Part shown: one piece after another, positions 36,633-45,355 of the stretch
Layout of the letters: every line of letters starts with the position of its first letter
How positions within the stretch are numbered: position 1 is the first letter of the stretch
Assembly (NCBI GenBank): GCA_964356415.1
Contig: CAYHHK010000001.1
Coordinates: 43,560 to 107,559, forward strand
Reading direction: 5' to 3'
Source: JAPLDB01 sp964356415
GTDB taxonomy: Bacteria; Bacteroidota; Bacteroidia; AKYH767-A; 2013-40CM-41-45
DNA length: 64,000 nucleotides
Program-made: the position numbers and the translations under genes
The notes under the pieces: generated by a model
Seen by the model: only the letters and a program-made list of their open reading frames with translations
What the model was told of the DNA's origin: nothing
The model's database searches: none

Positions 36633-38084
36633 ATGCGGATTTTACTCACCGGAGCGAATGGCTATATCGGAATGCGTCTTTTACCGGTTTTGGTTGAAGC
36701 AGGACATGATGTTACCTGTATCGTAAGAGACAGTAGCCGCTTTAGGCATAATCCTGATGTGCACAGGAAAATTTCTATTATTGATTTTGATTTTTTGAGC
36801 AATGGAAAATTGAATGAATATTTTTCAGGTATGCAATTTGACGTTGCATACTACCTTATCCATTCTCTCAAGGACACTTTCGTTGCGCTTGAGGAACATG
36901 AAAAAAAATCTGCGTTATGTTTTGTTGAAGTAGCCCGCATCACCGGAGTAAAGCAAATCATTTACCTTGGAGGTATCAGCAATGCAAGTGCCCTTTCGAC
37001 TCACCTCAATGCGCGAAAAATTGTTAAGGATATTTTACAGAACTCCGGCATTGCGTATACAATTTATGAGGCAGGAATAATCGTTGGATCAGGCAGTGCT
37101 TCGTTTGAAATCATTCGTGATCTGGTAGAAAAAATGCCGGTAATGATAGCTCCAAGATTAATCAATTCTAAATGTCAGCCGATTGCAATCCGAAACGTTA
37201 TTCGGTATCTTCTTGATTCAGTCATGAATGATAGATTATTTAATAAAACTTTTGAAATAGGAGGACCTGATGTATTAACCTATAAAGAAATGATGCTGCA
37301 ATTTGCAGAAGTTCGTGGTTACAGGCGCTATATTTTTACCATCCCTTTTCTTACGCCCCGGATTTCCTCCTACTGGTTATTCATTGCAACTTCAACTAAT
37401 TTTACCATTGCCCGGCAGCTGATGGAGAGTTTGAAAAATGATGTCGTTTGTAAGGATAATTCTATTCGGGAAATTATATCACAGGAATTGATACCATACC
37501 GGGAAGCTATTCAAATGGCATTTCAGATGATAAACCAAAATATGGTTTTGTCTTCATGGAAAGATGCTTCATCCAGTACATTGCATCATCTTGAGATAAA
37601 TAATTATGTGCAGGTTCCTGTTAATGGTTGTTTCAGGGATCGTAAGTGGAAGGAGATTCCGGAAGATAGTGTTGAAGAAGTTGCAGACCGATTTTTTGGA
37701 ATTGGCGGTATTCATGGATGGTATTACGCCGATATTTTATGGAGGATGCGCGGCATCATTGATAGAATGTTCGGAGGTGTAGGCTTAAGAAGAGGCAGAA
37801 GAAATGAAAACGACTTGCAGCCCGGAGATGCGCTTGATTTCTGGCGGGTAATCCTTGCTGACCGTAAGAATCGCCGCCTGCTTTTATTCGCAGAAATGAA
37901 AATACCGGGTGAGGCCTGGTTGGAATTTTCAATTGTAAAATTTCATGACCATTATATTTTGAAGCAAACAGCAACCTTCCGGCCGCATGGTATTGCAGGT
38001 CGGAACTACTGGTATGCAATGCTGCCGTTTCATTTTTTTATCTTTAGGAATATGCTTAAGAAAATTGCAAAAAGATCAAACTAA
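36633..38084 (+). CDS. NAD(P)-binding SDR-family protein with DUF2867 domain
   Basis: A 483-residue protein. Residues 1-290 form an atypical SDR/epimerase Rossmann domain (LTGANGYIG at 4-12). Residues about 310-480 match the DUF2867 domain (FFGIGGIHGWYYADILW, DFWRVI). Such two-domain proteins (YbjT-like) are of unknown function. It is the only plus-strand gene between 1 and 60 kb. It overlaps the convergent SDR gene's end by 4 bases, so the two share no terminator. Confidence 0.85.
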   Translation: MRILLTGANGYIGMRLLPVLVEAGHDVTCIVRDSSRFRHNPDVHRKISIIDFDFLSNGKLNEYFSGMQFDVAYYLIHSLKDTFVALEEHEKKSALCFVEVARITGVKQIIYLGGISNASALSTHLNARKIVKDILQNSGIAYTIYEAGIIVGSGSASFEIIRDLVEKMPVMIAPRLINSKCQPIAIRNVIRYLLDSVMNDRLFNKTFEIGGPDVLTYKEMMLQFAEVRGYRRYIFTIPFLTPRISSYWLFIATSTNFTIARQLMESLKNDVVCKDNSIREIISQELIPYREAIQMAFQMINQNMVLSSWKDASSSTLHHLEINNYVQVPVNGCFRDRKWKEIPEDSVEEVADRFFGIGGIHGWYYADILWRMRGIIDRMFGGVGLRRGRRNENDLQPGDALDFWRVILADRKNRRLLLFAEMKIPGEAWLEFSIVKFHDHYILKQTATFRPHGIAGRNYWYAMLPFHFFIFRNMLKKIAKRSN

Positions 38085-38818
38085 ATTCCGGCTCCGATAC
38101 TTTTCCCGCCGTCAACATAAATTGTCTGCCCTGTAATAAACTGATTTTGCACCGAGACAAGAAAGGAAACCAGGTTTGCAATATCTTCAGGCTTACCCAT
38201 TGTTTTGGTCGGTTGTGCCTCTATCAGTTTACCAAGAACAGCAGGATTCAATTTTTGTGTCAGGGGTGTATCAATCAATCCCGGTGCAATTGCATTGACC
38301 AGCACATTGTGTCTTCCGAGTTCCAAAGCAAGTACTCTTGTAAGGGCAACAATCCCGGCTTTTGATGCTGAGTAGTTTGATTGGCCGGCATTTCCCAGCC
38401 ATGCACGTGAAGAAATATTTACGATTCGCCCGCTCTTTTGTTCTTTCATGATCCGTGAGGCTTCACGGCACATCAACCAAGTTCCTTTCAGGTTTACGTT
38501 CAGTACCGAATCAAAATCTTCCATGCTCATGTTCCAGATCATTTTATCTCTGATAATTCCCGCATTGTTAATGAGTACGTCAAGTCTTTTATACTCTATC
38601 ATTATTTTTTCAAAGAGAGATTTCACAATTAGTTCTTTGGTGATATCGGCTTTTGCAAAACTGAGTTTGCTTTTACCGAATTTTGTAAGCAATTTTTTTC
38701 CGTTTGCGGCATCCATATCTACAGCAATTACAAAGTAATCTTCGTCAATCAGTTTTTTCGTAATTGCCTTGCCAATTCCATTGGCCGCTCCGGTGACGAT
38801 GGCTATTTTAGGCTCCAT
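38081..38818 (-). CDS. Short-chain dehydrogenase/reductase, FabG-like
   Basis: A 245-residue NAD(P)-dependent oxidoreductase with TGAANGIGKA (9-18), NNAG and the YSASK active site. The general family is 3-oxoacyl-ACP reductase-like. As last gene of the benzoyl-CoA operon (11-base overlap with xdhC) it probably oxidises a hydroxyacyl-CoA intermediate, such as 3-hydroxypimelyl-CoA or 3-hydroxybutyryl-CoA, or an alicyclic hydroxyl. The substrate is not readable. Confidence 0.88.
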   Translation of the reverse strand: MEPKIAIVTGAANGIGKAITKKLIDEDYFVIAVDMDAANGKKLLTKFGKSKLSFAKADITKELIVKSLFEKIMIEYKRLDVLINNAGIIRDKMIWNMSMEDFDSVLNVNLKGTWLMCREASRIMKEQKSGRIVNISSRAWLGNAGQSNYSASKAGIVALTRVLALELGRHNVLVNAIAPGLIDTPLTQKLNPAVLGKLIEAQPTKTMGKPEDIANLVSFLVSVQNQFITGQTIYVDGGKSIGAGI

Positions 38819-39659
38819 GTAATAGTGGTAGAGTTAAGCATGTTTCCATTTTTATATCCGCTTCATGTGTGTGATTGCTATCTGATCCTGCTTGACCCGG
38901 GTATTTGTCATTTGAACGCGCGACAATTTTCGCAACAATGCCCAAAGCAATTTCGGCCGGTGAATGCTGCCCGATGTCATATCCCATTGGCATGTCAACT
39001 TCATTTAGTTGGCCCTGCGTTGTGATATTTTGTTGAAGAAATAATTTTCGTGTGACTAAAACTTTTCTCAAGCTTCCAATCATTCCAAGATATGCATGCG
39101 GCTGATTTATGCTCAGGGCGAGGATTTCCCTGTCGTAGTCATGGGAATGGGTACAGATAACAATGTATGTATTGCTATCAAATGTAATTTTTGAAAATGC
39201 CTGTTGATGGGGCAGATTGAATTTTGTCACCTCAGAGAGCTGGATTTTCCTGATATATTCCTTCCTTTCATCAACAATAACTATTTCGAAGTCTAATTTA
39301 TCTGCGAAATAGGAAATGTTGCTTCCTATGTGTCCTGCACCGAAAATAATTAGCTGCTTCCTCGGCTTCATGGGTTCAATAAATATTTTCATGCTTCCGC
39401 CGCAACACATCTTCTCTTTAAGAAGTGCATATTCTTCTAGCTTTGGACGGCCCGATTGATATGTTGCAATTGCAATTTCAATCACTTTCTTTTCGATATT
39501 TCCTCCTCCGATGGTTCCTGCGCATCTGCCATTTTCCCAAACAAGCATTTTGGCACCTGCCTTCAAAGGTGTGCTGCCACTGGTTTCAACAACTGTGCAG
39601 AGGGTTATGTGCTCTCTTTGTGCCGATGCATTATTGAGTATTTCAGTGAATCGGATCAT
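38808..39659 (-). CDS. xdhC: XdhC/CoxI-family molybdoenzyme maturation protein
   Basis: A 283-residue protein. The N-terminal XdhC/CoxI domain (SGSTPLKAGAKMLVW, GTIGGGNIEKKVIE) and C-terminal Rossmann domain (IIFGAGHIGSNI) match XdhC, which binds Moco, promotes its sulfuration and delivers it to xanthine-oxidase-family enzymes. The likely client is the 4-hydroxybenzoyl-CoA reductase 32 kb away. Overlaps mocA by 17 bases and the SDR by 11 bases. Confidence 0.92.
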   Translation of the reverse strand: MIRFTEILNNASAQREHITLCTVVETSGSTPLKAGAKMLVWENGRCAGTIGGGNIEKKVIEIAIATYQSGRPKLEEYALLKEKMCCGGSMKIFIEPMKPRKQLIIFGAGHIGSNISYFADKLDFEIVIVDERKEYIRKIQLSEVTKFNLPHQQAFSKITFDSNTYIVICTHSHDYDREILALSINQPHAYLGMIGSLRKVLVTRKLFLQQNITTQGQLNEVDMPMGYDIGQHSPAEIALGIVAKIVARSNDKYPGQAGSDSNHTHEADIKMETCLTLPLLHGA

Positions 39660-40266
39660 GGGTAAAATATTTCCTGTATTCCTCTTTTGTATTGATGTTT
39701 GCGTGTATGTTGCTGTCGTTTGTTTTCAACTGCTCAAAAGGATATTTCTCTAGGATAGCCCTTAGATTGGTTTCCGGCTGTGTTGCTTTTTTGATGTCCT
39801 GTAAAATTTCAGCTGACACCAATACAGGGTGCCCATGTTTGTTATTGTTTTCCGGAACTACATATTTCCCTACCAAAAGTCTCTTCATCATTTGTTCAAG
39901 GAGTGCAGTGGTTGTAAAAGGATTGTCAATGTTCTGAATAAAGGCACTGTTTTTTGTATTGATTGCATTTACTCCAAGTTTTACACTAAAAAATCTGCCG
40001 TCTTCAGGATGTTCATTGATTATAGTGGTAATATTCGTTTTATTCTTAAGCGGTTTGATCAATTCTTTTGCCTTCTTCGCGGTTTCAGTATTTAAGACGA
40101 TCACAATGTCCGGAATATTTGCATCAATATAAACCATTGTCAGTCTTTCAAGAAACGAAATGGATGAATTAAATTTCAGGAAACATTTTGGACTACCGAA
40201 GCGTTCCGATTTGCCTGCTGAGAGTATGATTGCAGAAACAAAGCCGCTGCCGGGTTGTTTATTCAT
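39643..40266 (-). CDS. mocA: MocA-like molybdenum cofactor nucleotidyltransferase
   Basis: A 207-residue NTP-transferase with the AIILSAGKSERFGSPK nucleotide-binding loop (about 12-27). MocA adds CMP to Moco for xanthine-oxidase-family enzymes, while MobA adds GMP. It is next to xdhC, a pairing typical of MocA, and distinct from mobA at 11485. The ATGA overlap with the upstream fusion gene sets the start. Confidence 0.85.
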   Translation of the reverse strand: MNKQPGSGFVSAIILSAGKSERFGSPKCFLKFNSSISFLERLTMVYIDANIPDIVIVLNTETAKKAKELIKPLKNKTNITTIINEHPEDGRFFSVKLGVNAINTKNSAFIQNIDNPFTTTALLEQMMKRLLVGKYVVPENNNKHGHPVLVSAEILQDIKKATQPETNLRAILEKYPFEQLKTNDSNIHANINTKEEYRKYFTHDPIH

Positions 40267-42269
40267 GTTCCTTTATATTCAACATTTCTGCCAAGAGAAC
40301 TAAGCCCAATCAAGGCATCTTTGGAAATAAAGATGTTTTTTAAATCATCCAATTCTGAAATATTAAGATCACAACCATTAATCAGTTTTTCAGAAACATA
40401 TAGGGCAAGAGGAGCATTCCCTTTGACCTTATTGATAATTCTTTCTGCATCTTCTTTGTCGAGATGATCAAGGCTGTATTCCAGGTGGAGCAGGTGGTCA
40501 AGTGAATTGGCCTCGAAAAATGTTTTTATAGCAAGACATCGCTCTTCAATATTCTTAACGCCCAACGGTATGGAATCAATGGCCATCTCTCCCGATAAAA
40601 TTTTAGGAATATCTTCTTTCTGAATGATGCTGTCGATAAGACCGATTTCAGAAGCATGGGTTGCAGTTACTTTTTTTCCTGTATATATCAGATACTTCGC
40701 GAGCCCTTTGCCGACTCTTCTTGCTGTGCGTTTGGCACCACCCAGTCCTGGATAGATTCCGATGCCTGTTTCCGGAAATGCCAGTTTGGCGCCCTGAACG
40801 GAGAGTATGAGATCGGCACACAATGCAAGTTCTAATCCACCGCCAAGCGCCATTCCATTTAATATTACCACAACTTTCTTTTTTGATTTGTCAATTTTTT
40901 CAAAAAGTTGCTGCCCGAAACTTGTGAAGTCAACAATTCTGTCAACTGAATGATTCTTTATGTTGTTTACGAAGAAATTGATATCTGCTCCTGCTACAAA
41001 AGCTTTTCCTGTACCTGTGATAAAAATGGTTTTGACGGAGGAATAATTTTCTGCCTGCGAGAATTTCTCATTCAATTGATTTATTACTTCTTCATTCAAG
41101 GCATTCAGTTCTTCAGGTCGGTTTATTGTTATGATGGCTATGTCATCTTTATTTTCCAGAAGGACATAATCCATATGCCAGGAAGAAGAGGATACGATGG
41201 GGATAGCTTCATTGTAGTGTCTTGCATAATTATTCACCAGACGCTTTACTTCTTCTTCTCCGGTTCTTTTCATTAAATCTACGGGACCATATTTCCAACG
41301 AAGGCCGATTTTGGCACCCTTGTTTAAATCTACTGCAGAGCATACTCCGTCGTTAAGAATCTGAGTGCAGATAAAAAATACACAACCAAGCAGCCGTTCA
41401 TTGATTACTTTGTTTGAGACTGGATTCAGTTCTGCTGAATTTAGCTCCGCAATTTTCCAGTTTTCTTTTTTTGCTGCAAGCTGTTCGAGCATGGGTGCAA
41501 TTTTGTAGGATGGTCCAAAAAACTCAAGTGTTCGCTGGGCATGCATTGCAATGGAAACTCCGGTAGCATTCATCAATGCGAAAGGCCCCATTCCGATTTT
41601 GAAAATTTTCATGCAGGCAGAATCAATACTTTCAATTGTTCCAATGTTTTCAGACAATAGCTTTACGGATTCATTCAGCCATGGAACAAAAAAACGATTC
41701 ACCGCAAATCCATAAACGTCTTTGCAGATAATTGCATCCTTACCCGATAGCATACAGAATGTTTTTGCATTCTCTATTGTTGTTGCTGAAGTTTGGGTTC
41801 CGGGAATAATTTCAACGAGGCGGTTTTTTGCTGCGTGATAAAAATAATGCAGGCCGATAAACCGTTCAGGATGTTTCACTGTGGCAGAAAGTTCAGATAC
41901 CGAAAACGAAGAAGTGTTTGTTGCAATGATCGTTTCTTCAGGTACAATTTCTGAAAGCGCTTTAAACAGATCGCTTTTTGCCTTGAAATCTTCGAATATA
42001 GCTTCAATGATAATATTGCAGATTTTTAATTCCTGCAGGTCAGCTGTTCCTTTAAGATTGGATAAGGAGTTAATAACTTCCTCCTCTTTAAAAATATTTT
42101 TTGCCACCCCTTCGTTCAGCATCGTTTTGATACCGCCCAGGCCTTTCTCTACAAACTTCATTTCCTTGTCGGCAAGAATAACTGTAAAGCCTTCCTGAAC
42201 AAATTTTTGAGCCAGGGCAGAGCCCATTGTTCCTGCCCCAATTACGCCGACAGTTTTGATATTTTTCAT
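40263..42269 (-). CDS. 3-hydroxyacyl-CoA dehydrogenase/enoyl-CoA hydratase fusion (inverted order)
   Basis: A 668-residue bifunctional enzyme. Residues 1-375 are 3-hydroxyacyl-CoA dehydrogenase (VGVIGAGTMGSALAQKF at 8-24). Residues 390-650 are an enoyl-CoA hydratase/crotonase (NRPEELNALNEEV, oxyanion loop AGADINFF, ALGGGLELALCADL, FPETGIGIYPGLGG). E. coli FadB has the hydratase first; this order is the one known from archaeal and some bacterial enzymes. Here it would turn 3-hydroxypimelyl-CoA into 3-oxopimelyl-CoA and hydrate later enoyl-CoAs. ATGA overlap with dch upstream and mocA downstream. Confidence 0.92.
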   Translation of the reverse strand: MKNIKTVGVIGAGTMGSALAQKFVQEGFTVILADKEMKFVEKGLGGIKTMLNEGVAKNIFKEEEVINSLSNLKGTADLQELKICNIIIEAIFEDFKAKSDLFKALSEIVPEETIIATNTSSFSVSELSATVKHPERFIGLHYFYHAAKNRLVEIIPGTQTSATTIENAKTFCMLSGKDAIICKDVYGFAVNRFFVPWLNESVKLLSENIGTIESIDSACMKIFKIGMGPFALMNATGVSIAMHAQRTLEFFGPSYKIAPMLEQLAAKKENWKIAELNSAELNPVSNKVINERLLGCVFFICTQILNDGVCSAVDLNKGAKIGLRWKYGPVDLMKRTGEEEVKRLVNNYARHYNEAIPIVSSSSWHMDYVLLENKDDIAIITINRPEELNALNEEVINQLNEKFSQAENYSSVKTIFITGTGKAFVAGADINFFVNNIKNHSVDRIVDFTSFGQQLFEKIDKSKKKVVVILNGMALGGGLELALCADLILSVQGAKLAFPETGIGIYPGLGGAKRTARRVGKGLAKYLIYTGKKVTATHASEIGLIDSIIQKEDIPKILSGEMAIDSIPLGVKNIEERCLAIKTFFEANSLDHLLHLEYSLDHLDKEDAERIINKVKGNAPLALYVSEKLINGCDLNISELDDLKNIFISKDALIGLSSLGRNVEYKGT

Positions 42270-43054
42270 TTTGAAAGTGCTTTATTATTTTCCCAGACGG
42301 GTTTTCTTTTCTCTAAAAATGAATTGATGCCTTCATTCGCGTCATGGGTTTCCATCAGTTGCCTTACATACATGCTTTCAAGTTGCTGAAGAAAATTGGT
42401 TAAGACATGATTGAATTTAGCCCGTGATGCTCTTACTGCAAAGCGGAGTGAGGTGGCGCTTTTTGGAATAATTTGATCTGCAATCCATTTTTCAATACCT
42501 GTATCCATTGTGGCCTTGTCATCAAACAGTTCATTCACCAATCCTATTTGTCTGGCTTCTTCTGCATGAAAGGTCCTTCCGGTAAGAAGTATTTCTTCTG
42601 CCCTTGCCAAGCCGATTTTTTCAGGAAGGATAACTGAAGCAGGAGGGGGGAAGACCCCAAGTACAATTTCGGGCTGCCCGAATCTGGCTGTTTTGTCGGC
42701 AAAAATAAAATTGCACATAATCGCAAGTTCCATTCCGCCACCAAGACATTGTCCTGAAACTTTTGCCAGAGTTGGGATGGACAGATCTCTTAGCGTATAA
42801 AACAATGCATGAAAATTCTGAAGCATGGTTGAAGCAAATTCTTTTTTATGTTCTTCTACACTTGCCCCAAAGGAAAAATGCTTCCCTGCGCCTTCAAGAA
42901 TAATCAGCTTAACCTGGGAATTAGCACGAAATGTATTTAATACAGACTGCAATTCTTCAATCATCACGTGGTCAAGTACATTTCCTTTGCCGTCATCAAG
43001 AATCACATTGATAACAGTATCATTATGGCTGTAAATAATTTTAACTTTTTCCAT
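42266..43054 (-). CDS. dch: Cyclohexa-1,5-diene-1-carbonyl-CoA hydratase
   Basis: Crotonase-family enzyme that adds water to the dienoyl-CoA made by benzoyl-CoA reductase, giving 6-hydroxycyclohex-1-ene-1-carbonyl-CoA. The 262-residue sequence has HFSFGASVEEHKKE (about 58-71), characteristic of Dch/BamR, and the oxyanion-hole loop SGQCLGGGMELAIMC. It is 2 bases after oah and shares an ATGA with the fusion gene. Confidence 0.93.
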   Translation of the reverse strand: MEKVKIIYSHNDTVINVILDDGKGNVLDHVMIEELQSVLNTFRANSQVKLIILEGAGKHFSFGASVEEHKKEFASTMLQNFHALFYTLRDLSIPTLAKVSGQCLGGGMELAIMCNFIFADKTARFGQPEIVLGVFPPPASVILPEKIGLARAEEILLTGRTFHAEEARQIGLVNELFDDKATMDTGIEKWIADQIIPKSATSLRFAVRASRAKFNHVLTNFLQQLESMYVRQLMETHDANEGINSFLEKRKPVWENNKALSK

Positions 43055-43056
43055 TG

Positions 43057-44157
43057 TCAGGTATTAACTTTTTGGTATTGTGGCGAGATCGTTCTGTGCA
43101 TTTCATCATTCCATTCATTTCCCTGCGCCAGGAGTTGACGCAGTTTGATGAAATCTACTTCACGGTCCTCTTTTGGTCCGTCATTAAAGGCTTTGAATCC
43201 AGCCTTCGCTTCTGTCATCATATTTAGTGCAAGCCACTCGCGGCTGCCTTCCTTGTTTTTATCCCAGTGTTCGAGTTTGAATTTGCGAACTTCACTGATG
43301 GTTTTTGTCATGCAGTTGGGGAATGTGTAAAGTAGTTTGGTGATCAGGTTATTTACCGCCTTGTCCAGCATCGATAAATCTGTTTCGGCAGTTGCTAAAA
43401 TCTCTTTTGCTTTTTTCAATTCATCGCCTGATTTGGAAGTTCCGAAAATGACACGTCCGAATTCATTAGTGATTTTATCTGTTACCACCATTGGATTTGG
43501 AGTAAACTGACCATTCACTTTTAGCACAGGAACTATTTCTGTAATAACCCCAAAATAATATGCCTGATGTGCGGTCCACGGTTCACAAAGCGTGAGAGAC
43601 ATCATTGCCCGCTCAACGCCTACAAAAAGCGGAAGGAAATCAGTGGCGCCTCCAATGGGTGCACTCCCGTGTTTTGGACCTGCCTGGCCGAATCTTGCCA
43701 TGTCACTGGCTATGCTGAAGTCGCAGGCCATTCCTATTTCCTGGCCACCGCCAATACGCATTCCGTTAACACGATTGATTACAGGTTTTTCGCATTTCAA
43801 TATTGCACTTACCATGTCATTGAACAACCGCATATATTGTGAGTACTCCTGCGGGTTTCCGGCATAATACTCGGCATACTCTTTTGTGTTTCCGCCTGTA
43901 CAAAATGCTTTGTCACCAACTGCAGTAAAAACAACTGCAACTACACTCCTGTCGTTTGATGCTTCTCCAAATGCCAGAATGATTTCTTTTACTGCCGAAG
44001 TCGTGTATGAATTATATTGTTTTGGATTATTAAGATAAATCCAGGCATTGTATAACCCATCTATGGGATTGCCATTTTTGTCAAGGCAGTTCTTTTTCTC
44101 AAAAATGATTTCTTTATATACTGCTGTGACGATGTTGTGATTTTTTAGGTTGCTCAT
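43057..44157 (-). CDS. oah: 6-oxocyclohex-1-ene-1-carbonyl-CoA hydrolase
   Basis: Ring-opening enzyme (Oah/BamA) that hydrates and cleaves the 6-oxo-ring-CoA to 3-hydroxypimelyl-CoA. The start is taken at ATG 44157 (MSNLKNHNIV), four bases after the T9SS gene stop; the open frame reaches 44253 but would overlap it. The 366 residues fit the family. The motifs GMRIGGGQEIGMACDFS and AGPKHGSAPIGGATDFLP are the strongly conserved ones used as environmental markers for bamA. Confidence 0.96.
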   Translation of the reverse strand: MSNLKNHNIVTAVYKEIIFEKKNCLDKNGNPIDGLYNAWIYLNNPKQYNSYTTSAVKEIILAFGEASNDRSVVAVVFTAVGDKAFCTGGNTKEYAEYYAGNPQEYSQYMRLFNDMVSAILKCEKPVINRVNGMRIGGGQEIGMACDFSIASDMARFGQAGPKHGSAPIGGATDFLPLFVGVERAMMSLTLCEPWTAHQAYYFGVITEIVPVLKVNGQFTPNPMVVTDKITNEFGRVIFGTSKSGDELKKAKEILATAETDLSMLDKAVNNLITKLLYTFPNCMTKTISEVRKFKLEHWDKNKEGSREWLALNMMTEAKAGFKAFNDGPKEDREVDFIKLRQLLAQGNEWNDEMHRTISPQYQKVNT

Positions 44158-44161
44158 TGTT

Positions 44162-45349
44162 CTAGTTTGTAATTTGTAATTTAAATAAATATTGTTTTTG
44201 GCCTCTCGTTGCTGAAAGTAAATACAACCCCGGTGATAATTCAGAAACATCAATTTGCTTGGAATTCTTTGCTGTCACAACAGGGATTCCTCCAAATGAA
44301 TAAATTTTAATATCTGAGATGCAGTTGTCGGGAGAGTTGATAAATACACAGTTTGTGGATGGGTTCGGATAAATACTTAATTGTTCATTCTGATTTTCAT
44401 TTATTGCATCAAGTATGCACCAGGTGATTCCGGAAGATATTGTTCCAAAATTGAAGTCAATGAATGGTGTGGATATTGGCGGGGTTGAGTCGCAAAAATC
44501 AAAATCTCCCTTCATCCAGCCCCAATTGACCGAGCTGTCGGACACTTGAAAGCTTCCTGTTGCTGTTCCTTTAACGGTATCTGCATTATACCAGCTGTCG
44601 TTCACAATTATTCTTCCGTTGTTATCAAGCGTTGCATTGTGTTGAACTGAATCAGCATTCAGCAGGCTTTTATATAGGATGAAATACCCTGAAGAAAGGT
44701 TCTTAAATATTTCAGTATTCCAGGAACTGTGCAAACAAGTAATGCTATCTGAATTGGTAAAGGTTCCAAGATTTGTAAGATCGGTAAATGTGAGGGTATT
44801 ATTATTTGTGTATTCCCCGGTATTTGTAAATTGATTGTATGTGCAAATCCCATTATTTGTAAAAGTTCCGCCGGTAGTGATACTGTCAATATCCAGGAAA
44901 CTGCCGTCGTTGATTATAGCGCCTGTGCTGTATAGACTGTCAATGTTTTGAATGGTTCCTGTATTGGTGAAGTTCACATAGCTCATCAGCGAACGGGCTG
45001 TAAGTGTCCCACTATTCGAAAATGAGCCTGCCTGTACAAACAAGTAGCGTATATCAAGTGTACCATGATTTGTCAGTGTTCCTCCATTTACCAGTATGTC
45101 CCGTGAAGAATTGTTTTCTATTAGTGATCCTCCTGCATTAATGGTGATTCCTCCGGAAGGGAGATACCAGCCGGTGTCAAGTGCGACAGCGTGGTTGATG
45201 GTAACTGTAAAGCCGGGCAATGGTATGCAGGTACAACTCCATGTCAACGGGTTCATCCAATTTCCATTTTGAACAGAAGTTGCATTCTGCGAAACACCGG
45301 AAAAACAAATGGAGAATAAAGCCAGAAGGGTGCTAAGAAATTTGCGCAT
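44162..45349 (-). CDS. T9SS-sorted repeat protein inside the benzoyl-CoA operon
   Basis: A 395-residue exported protein: signal peptide (MRKFLSTLLALFSICFSGVSQ), a domain of about 12 short repeats with the pattern F-T/N-N-x-G-T-L-T (for example GGTLTNHGTLD, TGGTFTNNGICT, TNLGTFTNSDSIT), predicted as a beta-solenoid, and a T9SS sorting domain (LSIYPNPSTNC to FKLQITN). It lies between had (6 bases) and oah (4 bases), so it is translated with cytoplasmic ring-cleavage enzymes. No catalytic motif is seen. It may be a surface adhesin or a matrix or vesicle component of the aromatic-induced cell. Confidence 0.88.
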   Translation of the reverse strand: MRKFLSTLLALFSICFSGVSQNATSVQNGNWMNPLTWSCTCIPLPGFTVTINHAVALDTGWYLPSGGITINAGGSLIENNSSRDILVNGGTLTNHGTLDIRYLFVQAGSFSNSGTLTARSLMSYVNFTNTGTIQNIDSLYSTGAIINDGSFLDIDSITTGGTFTNNGICTYNQFTNTGEYTNNNTLTFTDLTNLGTFTNSDSITCLHSSWNTEIFKNLSSGYFILYKSLLNADSVQHNATLDNNGRIIVNDSWYNADTVKGTATGSFQVSDSSVNWGWMKGDFDFCDSTPPISTPFIDFNFGTISSGITWCILDAINENQNEQLSIYPNPSTNCVFINSPDNCISDIKIYSFGGIPVVTAKNSKQIDVSELSPGLYLLSATRGQKQYLFKLQITN

Positions 45350-45355
45350 GAAGGT

